NCBI GenBank assembly: GCA_007125835.1
Contig: SLCJ01000057.1
Coordinates: forward strand, 1 to 8,569
From: Verrucomicrobiales bacterium
GTDB lineage: Bacteria > Verrucomicrobiota > Verrucomicrobiia > Verrucomicrobiales > SLCJ01
Direction of reading: 5' to 3'
Length of the DNA stretch: 8,569 nt
The notes below the pieces were generated by a model. It was not told the origin of the DNA. It was given only the letters and a program-made list of their open reading frames with translations, and ran no database searches. The translations under genes and the position numbers were made by a program. Positions 1 to 5,753 of this stretch are shown here, piece after piece. The first letter of the stretch is position 1. Every line of letters starts with the position of its first letter.

Positions 1-617
1 ACGCTGGTGAAATCACTCTCCGCCAGGCCATCTGCAATCCCAGCTCGCACCGGATTCAAGTCCACATATACCATACACGCCAGCAAGGCCTCTGCGTCCT
101 CAATGCGCTGACACCGAAACCTTCCCTCCCAAAACCGACCCTTGCAGTCGTCCTCCTTGTTCGCTCGACGCGCAATCTTCTCATTCAAACAACGCATCAA
201 CCAGCTCACACTCGCCAGCCGACCCCGCCATTTTTCCACCACCTCCGCATTGCCCGCCTGCCGCGCAAGCTCCTCACCCTCAGGCAGCAATGGCGACCCA
301 TTCTCATCGCGCATCTCCGGAAAGATCGACCGCCACCGCAACACCACCTCCTCCGCGCTCCAATCCCCCGCCCGCTCCGCATCGGTCCGCAGCACCACAT
401 GCAAGTGATTGCTCATCACCGCGTAGGCATACACATCCACCGCAAATTGCTCGCTCAATTCCCGCAACCGATCCCGAACCCACCCGCGCCGATGCTCGTA
501 GCTGCGACCCGAATACGCATCCTCCCCGCACAAAAACGCCCGCCGCACACAGCGGCTCACACAGTGAAACACCTGCGGAACTCCCTCAGTTACAATATTT
601 TGACGCAAATTCGGCAT
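1..617 (-). CDS. REP-associated tyrosine transposase-like protein (IS200/Y1 HUH fold), 3' end outside window
   Basis: The minus-strand frame is open from an ATG at 617-615 to the window edge (205 codons, no stop). It shows features of the Y1/IS200-like transposase family, in the REP-associated branch: a HUH-type metal-binding motif SNHLHVVLR (residues 69-77, His71 and His73), then a helix segment SWLMRCLNEKIARRAN (138-153), the block GRFWEGRF (160-167) and YVDLNPVRAG (184-193). Members of this family nick and join single-stranded DNA at palindromic REP sequences. About 60 residues are inserted between the HUH motif and the helix. There is no Tyr between residues 65 and 184, so the nucleophile normally carried on that helix is not visible. 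An AGGAAGAG site lies 6 bases before the ATG, which supports this start. Codons end mostly in G, unlike aspS and mutS. The C-terminus cannot be assessed. Family assignment is firm; activity is uncertain. Confidence 0.85.
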   Translation of the reverse strand, partial: MPNLRQNIVTEGVPQVFHCVSRCVRRAFLCGEDAYSGRSYEHRRGWVRDRLRELSEQFAVDVYAYAVMSNHLHVVLRTDAERAGDWSAEEVVLRWRSIFPEMRDENGSPLLPEGEELARQAGNAEVVEKWRGRLASVSWLMRCLNEKIARRANKEDDCKGRFWEGRFRCQRIEDAEALLACMVYVDLNPVRAGIADGLAESDFTS

Positions 618-623
618 GGCAAA

Positions 624-631
624 CTCTTCCT
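624..631 (-). promoter_or_regulatory. Shine-Dalgarno site of the transposase-like gene
   Basis: On the minus strand this reads AGGAAGAG, six bases before the ATG at 617. It is the clearest ribosome binding site in the window and fixes the start of the transposase-like gene. The aspS and mutS starts have nothing comparable. Confidence 0.6.
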
Positions 632-705
632 TTCTGGCTTGGGTTTCGGCTTGAGCTTGAAACCCTTCGCATCCCCGCAAAAAATTTCAAGTAAATTCTG
701 GAAGG

Positions 706-734
706 CAGTGTTTCAGTGTTTCAGTGTTTCAGTG
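706..734. repeat. Octamer tandem repeat, (TTTCAGTG)x3 plus a partial copy
   Basis: The unit TTTCAGTG occurs three times perfectly at 711-718, 719-726 and 727-734, preceded by a partial CAGTG at 706-710. It lies about 90 bases upstream of the transposase-like gene, in that gene's probable promoter or leader region. Such repeats change copy number by slippage. Whether it has any regulatory role is unknown. Confidence 0.85.
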
Positions 735-1009
735 ATCATCGGTCGCAGCCACAGGCGTGTCACTCAGCTACAAAAAATAATAACATATCATAGTTTTGTT
801 GCACCTCATGTCCCATGGATAGCTCATGCCGCCTCAGACATCGTGCCCCCGCGTAAACCAAGGTATAGAGGTGGGTGGAATGGAAATTGGATGAGCCCGC
901 CGTCGCTATCAGGCATGGCGGACAGACCACATCGTGGAGCTTTGTCGCTCAACCCCAGTGGCTCACGGTGAATCGCAGGCACGCTTACGCTCTGAACTTG
1001 CCTTCACCC

Positions 1010-1124
1010 CCAAGGAGAGGCGAACCATCATCGCCCGAGGATGAGCTGGCAAATGGCATCGAGCGAAGCACTTTCTCATTTTCTCCTTCATCCGCATCGG
1101 CGAAGGAGGTTCGCCGCTCCTTGG
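1010..1124. repeat. Long imperfect palindrome (MITE- or REP/BIME-like)
   Basis: The outer arms at 1010-1026 (CCAAGGAGAGGCGAACC) and 1108-1124 (GGTTCGCCGCTCCTTGG) are complementary at 16 of 17 positions. Pairing continues inward with gaps: TCGCC...GGATGA (1031-1044) against TCATCC...GGCGA (1088-1103), and AAATG (1051-1055) against CATTT (1077-1081), so nearly the whole 115 bp folds on itself. No coding sequence spans it. Its size and symmetry fit a non-autonomous palindromic element or a REP doublet of the sort mobilised by REP-associated transposases, one relative of which lies about 400 bases away. That link is inference; a second genomic copy is not visible here. Confidence 0.6.
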
Positions 1125-1324
1125 TTGGCAGGCACCCTCGCACTTTGAATTGCCTTTCATCCACGTTAAATCCACGCCAAACGGTCCTACCTCACATGCG
1201 ATCCCATCCTGTTTTGCCATCCCTTGGGGTCAGCTAACTTCCAGCCAGATCAGGATGTCTAAGCCTCCGCATAAAACAAACCGAATGAACCCGCGAAAAA
1301 CCAGACGCGCCCTTCATCCGGACC

Positions 1325-1340
1325 GCGGACTTCAGTCCGC
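1325..1340. repeat. Short REP-like hairpin
   Basis: GCGGACT (1325-1331) and AGTCCGC (1334-1340) are perfect reverse complements separated by two bases, giving a tight stem (sterically a 6-bp stem with a TTCA loop). There is no following T-run, so it is a poor terminator. It resembles a REP-type palindrome in size and GC content. Confidence 0.5.
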
Positions 1341-1477
1341 CCGAGTGATGCTCCACACATATCAAACTCCCAAGCCACGCAAACAGGACCGGGCCAACCA
1401 AATCGGGATCGATTTGTGAAGCCGCCCGCCGCAGCGTGCCTTGCTCCCGCCCGAAATGCTCTTACGGTCTTCCGTCG

Positions 1478-1536
1478 GCCAAGAGGACTGATTGCCGTCT
1501 AGAGTGCTCGATTTTGCTTGTCGAGTTCCTCTTGGC
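1478..1536. repeat. Perfect 10-bp inverted repeat with inner hairpin
   Basis: GCCAAGAGGA (1478-1487) is the exact reverse complement of TCCTCTTGGC (1527-1536). Inside lies a 5-bp stem CTCGA/TCGAG (1507-1511 with 1521-1525). ATTGCC (1491-1496) can also pair with GGCAAT (1534-1539), which competes for the right arm. No T-run follows. It ends about 200 bases before the first rid gene, so it could be a leader structure, a protein-binding site or a mobile-element relic. Confidence 0.5.
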
Positions 1537-1737
1537 AATAGTTTACGTTTTGTGATTGTGGCGGGCCATGGACCTGTTCTGCGGTGACAATCTCAGTCCG
1601 GTGTGATAAGCTCGCTCGGCCAGGTGACCGGCATGGCAATGCCGCCTCCGCACTGGCCGGATGCCCGCCGAATGCCCGCGAGAACGTTCCTAGCCCCATT
1701 CAAACCCAATCTGAAACCAGCCGACGAACCACTTGTC

Positions 1738-2109
1738 ATGATCAAGCGAAGTTTTGTGGAAACACTGGATGGCGCGCACCGCTCGCTGCTGTGCCAGAGC
1801 GATCACTGGGTTCATATCACAGGTTTGCAGCCGCGAAATCTTGACGGAGACATCAAGGAGCAGGCGCAGGATGCGCTTGCGCGTCTGGATGAGGTGATGG
1901 CCGCCGCCGGCATAACCCAGGCCAAGCTGTTCACCGTGACAATCTGGCTGAAGGACATGCGCTATTTTTCCGGTCTGAATGCGGTCTGGAATGCGTGGGT
2001 CGATCCTGCAAATCCTCCCGCTCGCACCTGTGTTTCCGGCGAATTGTACCGTCCCGACTTATTGCTCGAGATCGTGGCCGTGGGTTTTCATTCGGAATCC
2101 AAATCATGA
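1738..2109 (+). CDS. Rid family (YjgF/YER057c/UK114) protein, arginine-containing member
   Basis: The 123-residue product has the size and layout of Rid proteins, small trimeric proteins whose RidA branch hydrolyses reactive enamine/imine intermediates released by PLP enzymes. The core includes DALARLDEVMAAAG (45-58), TIWLKDM (68-74) and NPPARTCV (92-99). Arg96 matches E. coli RidA Arg105, which holds the substrate carboxylate, and Glu111 matches Glu120; the 15-residue spacing is conserved. A signal peptide is absent, so it is probably cytoplasmic. I chose ATG 1738 because the Rid fold starts there; the frame extends upstream to GTG 1603, but that 45-residue extension is Pro/Ala-rich and unlike the family. 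No strong Shine-Dalgarno site is seen. The stop overlaps the start of a second Rid gene. Leu codons are mainly CTG/TTG/CTT, unlike the CTC of mutS. Rid subfamily and substrate are undetermined. Confidence 0.88.
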   Translation: MIKRSFVETLDGAHRSLLCQSDHWVHITGLQPRNLDGDIKEQAQDALARLDEVMAAAGITQAKLFTVTIWLKDMRYFSGLNAVWNAWVDPANPPARTCVSGELYRPDLLLEIVAVGFHSESKS

Positions 2110-2471
2110 GCATAACAAAGACCGGACGCATTGACGGATTTGGCCCGAAGATCTTTCTCGGATCGGCGGCGGGTGATTTGGCTTCCGTTTGCCTGACGCC
2201 GCCGGATCGATCCGCCGATTTCGATGCCCAGACGCGAGACATCTTCGGCGTCATCGACGACCTGCTGGCGCAGATGGGCAGCGGACGTGATCACATTGTC
2301 CAGGTGCAGCTTTGGCTGGCTGACATGGCAGACTGGCCCTCATTCGTGCCGATCTGGAACGACTGGGTCGACCCGGACTCCCCTCCCGGTCTATCTGTGG
2401 TGGAAATGGCCGCTTCGCGACGCGATTCCCTTCTCGAAATCCGCGCATGGGCCATACGCGGCAGTGATTAG
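2106..2471 (+). CDS. Rid family (YjgF/UK114) paralogue lacking the active-site arginine
   Basis: This 121-residue Rid protein starts at an ATG inside the ATGA overlap with the stop of the preceding rid gene, so the two are probably translationally coupled. From about residue 70 the two paralogues align without gaps: LWLADM (69-74), WNDWVDPDSPP (84-94) and LLEI (109-112) match TIWLKDM, WNAWVDPANPP and LLEI. At the position of Arg96 (RidA Arg105) this copy has Leu96 in PPGLSVV, while Glu111 is kept. Loss of that arginine argues against RidA-type imine hydrolysis of 2-aminoacid intermediates; such Rid members may bind other ligands. Because Rid active sites lie between subunits of a trimer, a mixed trimer with the first paralogue is conceivable (inference). 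No hairpin-type terminator is clear downstream. Confidence 0.85.
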   Translation: MSITKTGRIDGFGPKIFLGSAAGDLASVCLTPPDRSADFDAQTRDIFGVIDDLLAQMGSGRDHIVQVQLWLADMADWPSFVPIWNDWVDPDSPPGLSVVEMAASRRDSLLEIRAWAIRGSD

Positions 2472-2930
2472 CAGGAGCAATCTCGCATGCGTTGGGGGTT
2501 TTTGACTCAATCATTGGCTAGAAAGCTAGGATCCGCCGCCCGGAAAATCCCAATGCGCCGCGTTACGGCTGCACAGAGTCTCAGCGCATTCACCTTCCAA
2601 TACAAGTAGCGTTTCTCTTGTTGGCTCAAAGTCCCGAAAGAGCGCGCCTCGTTCGGCGGCGGGGCAGCAGGCGGCACGGCGGCGGAAAATGGAGCAAAAT
2701 ATCCAAATCGTTTGGACAAGCCCGGCAAGGCATACCAATTTCCTTCATGTTCACCATTCGTCCGTGTGTAATTTCGACCGCGCACCAGACGCCTGCACCT
2801 GCCGGACACAACCGGTCGGGAAACGCCGCGACTTCAGGCCGGCGAGACCGTTCTCCCGCACCTTTCCCGCTTTTTTTCTCTCTTAGGTAGCCACTAGGAT
2901 ACAATCCGAAACCAACACAACTCACTGAGA
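2472..2930. other. Intergenic region without a convincing gene
   Basis: I recognise no gene family in these 459 bases. A minus-strand frame (2809-2507, about 100 codons from a GTG) contains a plausible-looking segment KRYLYWKVNALRLCAAVTRR but matches nothing I know and has an arbitrary Pro/Ala-rich front, so it is not called. AATGCGC (2552-2558) and GCGCATT (2584-2590) form a 7-bp inverted repeat with a 25-base loop. TACAAT at 2900-2905 resembles a -10 hexamer in front of the korA fragment, but no -35 accompanies it. Confidence 0.5.
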
Positions 2931-3224
2931 ATGAACCACATGACTGACAATCCTACAGCCGCCGCAAAAGCGGACGCCGTCCAAGACAGAGCCCACGACG
3001 CCACCATCCGGATCGCTGGCAATTCTCAGGACGGAATCCAGTCCGTCGGCGCGATGCTCGCGCGTCTTGCCGGGCGCAGCCGCATGGATGTCATGGCCTA
3101 CATGACGATTCCGGCAACCACCTCCGGCGGCCCCTCGATTTTCCAAGTTCACATGTCGTCAGACGCGCTGCTCGCCATCTGCCCCTTGATACTTACCGCG
3201 CAATACAGCAAACTAATCTTGTGA
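2931..3224 (+). pseudogene. 5' fragment of 2-oxoacid:ferredoxin oxidoreductase subunit alpha (korA-like)
   Basis: Residues about 25-77 match the start of the gamma domain found at the N-terminus of fused-type alpha subunits of 2-oxoglutarate/2-oxoacid:ferredoxin oxidoreductases: IRIAGNSQDGIQSVGAMLAR (26-45), then MAYMTIPATTSGGPSIFQVH (55-74). These enzymes, with a TPP-binding beta subunit, interconvert 2-oxoacids and acyl-CoA using ferredoxin. The intact alpha subunit is around 600 residues; here homology stops near residue 77 (about base 3161), and the frame continues with an unrelated 20-residue tail to a TGA at 3222-3224. The remaining alpha domains and the beta gene are absent, so it cannot form the enzyme. 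The original start region, ATG 2931 after CACTGAGA, seems intact, suggesting a partial duplication or a truncation by insertion/deletion. The reading frame is still open, so a short peptide could be made. Confidence 0.75.
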
Positions 3225-3392
3225 AGGCCACGTTTCAGATTCCCGATGATCTCTACCGCGAGGTGAAGGCCCGAACGGCGAGGGAAGGCCGCACTCGACA
3301 CTTCCGTGGTCATGCGTCTCTCACTTTCTCTCTTCACCTTTGAAAAAGCCGCCAAACGCCTCCCCAGCACACACTTACTCAACCATCTCTAA
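3221..3392 (+). pseudogene. Remnant of a VapB-like ribbon-helix-helix antitoxin
   Basis: From GTG 3221 the frame reads MKATFQIPDDLYREVKARTA and continues REGRT, the typical opening of a VapB-type ribbon-helix-helix antitoxin (beta strand, then helix). These normally pair with and repress a PIN-domain VapC RNase. After residue 24-25 the sequence leaves the family: the original frame ends at TGA 3341-3343 (40 residues, RHFRGHAS tail), whereas a one-base shift near 3293 gives LDTSVVMRLSLSLF, closer to the expected second helix, open to TAA 3390-3392. I therefore read it as a frameshifted, degenerate gene. No vapC follows; aspS lies next. Its GTG overlaps the stop of the korA fragment by four bases, probably by chance. 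Confidence 0.6.
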
Positions 3393-3559
3393 CAACATTC
3401 AAGGGCGCATTGAAACGGTGCAGCCGAGAGCCCGACACCTGCCATTCCTTTCCTCCCTGCGGGCACACTCCCCCCTTGCAGGCGCGTCTCCACCCACCGC
3501 CCGCTGCGGGGCGAATGCGCGGTTGATTTCCGCACCTGCCTCCGCGATCATACCCGCCC

Positions 3560-3574
3560 GCCGCCCCGGGCGGC
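3560..3574 (+). other. GC hairpin in the aspS leader
   Basis: GCCGCC (3560-3565) pairs with GGCGGC (3569-3574) around a CCG loop, 34 bases before the aspS ATG. It could form in the mRNA leader but has no T-run and no recognised riboswitch or T-box context. The rest of 3393-3608 is C-rich and shows no gene or clear promoter. Confidence 0.35.
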
Positions 3575-3608
3575 CGCACAGCCATTTCATTCCCCAGCAC
3601 ACTCCGCC

Positions 3609-5420
3609 ATGTACCGCACACACCACTGCAACCAGCTCCGGGAGAGCGACATCGATCAAAGCGCCACCCTCACGGGCTGGGTGGACTCCGCGCGCGATCA
3701 CGGCGGCGTCATCTTTATCGACCTCCGCGACCGCGAAGGCCTCACCCAGGTCGTGTTCCGCCCTGAGGAGAACCCCGATGCCGCCGCCGCCTCGCATCAC
3801 CTGCGCGAAGAAGATGTCATCCAGGTCAGCGGCCGCGTCGCACGGCGCATCACCGGCACCGACAACGACAAGCTACCCACAGGGCGCATCGAACTGGTCG
3901 CCGCCAAACTCGACATCCTCAATAAAGCCGACGTGCCCCCTTTCCGCATCGACCGCGAACTCTCCAACGAGGATTTGCGAATGCGCCACCGCTACCTCGA
4001 CCTGCGCCGGCCCCGCATGGCCCGCAACCTCGCCCTCCGCCACCGCGCCGCCAAGGCCGTCCGCGATTTTCTCGACCAGGAAAAATTCCTCGAAATCGAA
4101 ACGCCCATCCTCTCCAAATCCACCCCGGAAGGAGCCCGAGATTTCCTTGTCCCCTCGCGCCTCAATCCGGGCCGCTTCTACGCTCTGCCCCAAGCCCCCC
4201 AGCAATACAAGCAGTTGCTGATGGTTGCGGGGGTCGAACGCTACTTCCAAATCGCACGCTGCTTCCGCGACGAAGACCTGCGCGCCGACCGCCAGCCCGA
4301 ATTCACCCAAATCGATATCGAGGCCTCGTTTGTCAAACGCGACGACATCCTCGCCCTCACCGAAGGTATGCTGGCAAACGTGTTCCAGGAAACCCTCGGC
4401 GTCACCATCCCCAATAAATTCGACCGCATCACATGGCGCGAGGCCATGGACCGCTTCGGCTCCGACAAACCCGACCGCCGCTTCGGCTCCGAGCTTGTCG
4501 ATCTCGGCGATCTGTTCAAAAGCTCGTCGTTTAAAGTGTTCGCGGGTGCCCTCGAAACCGGCGGCTGCGTCAAGGCCATCAATGCCAAAGGATTCGCCGG
4601 CGTAACCACTGGACAAATCAACGCCCTGACCGACATGGCCCGCCTCCACGGTGCCAAAGGCCTCGCCTTCATCAAAGTCGAAGACGGACAGTGGAAATCC
4701 CCCATCGTGAAATTTTTCAGCGAGGAGGAAAAGGCAGAACTCACCCGCCTTCTCGGAATCGAGGAAGGCGACCTCATTCTCTTTGGCGCCGACACCTGGG
4801 AAACCGTCACCAACGTGCTCGGCCGCATCCGCCTCCAGGTCGCCGAATACATGAACCTCCTCGAAGGCAATTCCGACCTCGATTTCCTCTGGGTCACCGA
4901 ATTCCCGCTCCTCGAATTCAGCCCCGAGGAAGGACGCTGGGTCGCCGTCCACCACCCCTTCACACGCCCCATCGCCGAGGACGAAGCAAAGCTCCGCGAG
5001 GGGCATTTCCACGGCATCCGCGCCGAGGCATACGATGTCGTGCTCAATGGCCACGAAATCGGCGGCGGCTCGATCCGAATCCACGAACAAGAGCTGCAAC
5101 AAGTCATGTTCGGTGCCCTCGGGATCTCTCCCGAAGAGCAGTCGGAAATGTTTGGCCACATCCTCGACGCCTTCCGTTTCGGTGCTCCCCCGCACGGCGG
5201 CATCGCCCTTGGCTTCGACCGCCTCGTCATGCTGCTGGCCGGCGAGGAATCCATCCGCGAAGTGATCGCATTCCCCAAAAACAACAAAGGGGCCGACCTC
5301 ATGTCACACAGCCCTGCCAACGCCACCTTCAAACAACTCCGCGAACTCTACGTCAAATCGACGTGGAAGGGGAAACCCGCCGCCACAGTCCCCGCAACCG
5401 ATCCCGCCACAACGGAATAA
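3609..5420 (+). CDS. aspS: Aspartyl-tRNA synthetase, probably non-discriminating (Asp/Asx)
   Basis: This 603-residue class II synthetase charges tRNA-Asp with aspartate in the cytoplasm. Order: N-terminal OB-fold anticodon-binding domain (about 1-105), the catalytic core interrupted by the bacterial GAD-type insertion (roughly 285-415), and a C-terminal extension. Motif 1 is around FLEIETPIL (160-168), motif 2 contains RCFRDEDLR (217-225, FRDED starting at Phe219) and motif 3 GFDRL (535-539). Length is close to E. coli AspRS (590) apart from an unstructured Pro/Ala/Thr tail (TVPATDPATTE). His31 and Gly83 are both present, the pair linked in Pseudomonas aeruginosa AspRS to also charging tRNA-Asn, so an amidotransferase (GatCAB) route to Asn-tRNA is predicted. 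ATG 3609 gives the normal family start; no Shine-Dalgarno sequence is evident. Codons are strongly C-ending, as in mutS. Confidence 0.97.
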   Translation: MYRTHHCNQLRESDIDQSATLTGWVDSARDHGGVIFIDLRDREGLTQVVFRPEENPDAAAASHHLREEDVIQVSGRVARRITGTDNDKLPTGRIELVAAKLDILNKADVPPFRIDRELSNEDLRMRHRYLDLRRPRMARNLALRHRAAKAVRDFLDQEKFLEIETPILSKSTPEGARDFLVPSRLNPGRFYALPQAPQQYKQLLMVAGVERYFQIARCFRDEDLRADRQPEFTQIDIEASFVKRDDILALTEGMLANVFQETLGVTIPNKFDRITWREAMDRFGSDKPDRRFGSELVDLGDLFKSSSFKVFAGALETGGCVKAINAKGFAGVTTGQINALTDMARLHGAKGLAFIKVEDGQWKSPIVKFFSEEEKAELTRLLGIEEGDLILFGADTWETVTNVLGRIRLQVAEYMNLLEGNSDLDFLWVTEFPLLEFSPEEGRWVAVHHPFTRPIAEDEAKLREGHFHGIRAEAYDVVLNGHEIGGGSIRIHEQELQQVMFGALGISPEEQSEMFGHILDAFRFGAPPHGGIALGFDRLVMLLAGEESIREVIAFPKNNKGADLMSHSPANATFKQLRELYVKSTWKGKPAATVPATDPATTE

Positions 5421-5753
5421 ATCGCGAAGCTTGAGCCCCCCCGCCCCACCCACGGAAAAGCTCCCATCATCCATCTTGGGAATGTAAAAGCCGAAGTATA
5501 GGCCAAGGGCACTACCCAACCGGAAAAGAAGCGTAGACCGCGGTTTTCCAATGTGCCGAAGGCACAAAAGCCCAGAGCCCGGGGCTTCGACCTCGGGAAA
5601 AATAATTGTTAGTAAAAGCGTCCCGAAAGGACGCCAGCGAGCGTGCACCACCTGGGGAAGGTAAATGCCAAAGACGCCGGCCAAAACCAAACCACCCGGA
5701 ATCCCTTGATTTTCAGAGTGCAAGTCGTGCAAGGCTGGCTACACTAAGCCCCT
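5421..5753. other. aspS-mutS spacer with a cluster of palindromes
   Basis: The 333-base spacer holds no believable gene; the minus-strand open frame across it (5732-5304) runs into aspS and reads through the palindromes. There is no clear intrinsic terminator after aspS. TACACT at 5740-5745 resembles a -10 hexamer only nine bases before the mutS ATG, which would imply a nearly leaderless mutS transcript, but no good -35 is visible. Confidence 0.6.
5552..5634. repeat. Three short REP-like palindromes
   Basis: Three hairpins occur in 83 bases: TGTGCC-GAA-GGCACA (5552-5566), AGCCC-G-GGGCT (5576-5586) and GCGTCC-CGAAA-GGACGC (5618-5634). Two have GAA-containing loops, a stable loop type. None is followed by a proper T-run. 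Clustering in a spacer between housekeeping genes suggests a REP/BIME-type interspersed element; genomic copy number is not visible. Confidence 0.5.

Larger units (their letters stand above)
618..1737. other. Gene-free, repeat-rich intergenic region
   Basis: I found no convincing gene in these 1.1 kb on either strand. The open frames here are short, low in complexity or rich in Pro/Ser/Arg, have no family motif and change character across the palindromes. The region holds the octamer repeat (706-734), a long imperfect palindrome (1010-1124), a GCGGACT hairpin (1325-1340), a 7-bp hairpin with GGAT loop (1399-1416), a 10-bp inverted repeat (1478-1536) and a 6-bp hairpin CGGCAT/ATGCCG at 1629-1644. 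Weak promoter-like hexamers (TTGCTT at 1514, AATAGT at 1537) precede the rid genes but are too poor to call. Degenerated coding remnants cannot be excluded without a search. Confidence 0.6.

Noticed and set aside
706..734. CRISPR-like array
   Set aside because: Units are directly adjacent 8-mers with no spacers.
875..1237. 120-codon plus-strand frame over the long palindrome
   Set aside because: Half of it is the palindrome read as Pro/Ser/Arg-rich sequence; no motif or ribosome binding site supports it.
1325..1340. Hairpin as an intrinsic terminator
   Set aside because: No T-run on either strand next to the stem.
1603..1737. Upstream GTG start extending the first Rid protein by 45 residues
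   Set aside because: The extension is Pro/Ala-rich and outside the Rid fold; ATG 1738 gives the usual family length.
2507..2809. Minus-strand 100-codon frame containing KRYLYWKVNALRLCAAVTRR
   Set aside because: No family recognised, no Shine-Dalgarno site, arbitrary front part; could be a decayed coding or repeat sequence, but the evidence does not support a gene call.
3873..5195. Long minus-strand open frame (440 codons) opposite aspS
   Set aside because: It is a shadow of the strongly C-ending codons of aspS; rich in Phe/Glu/Gly/Asp and without any motif.
5304..5732. Minus-strand frame of 142 codons spanning the aspS-mutS spacer
   Set aside because: It overlaps the aspS 3' end, reads through three palindromes and has no family features; more likely repeat sequence that happens to be open.
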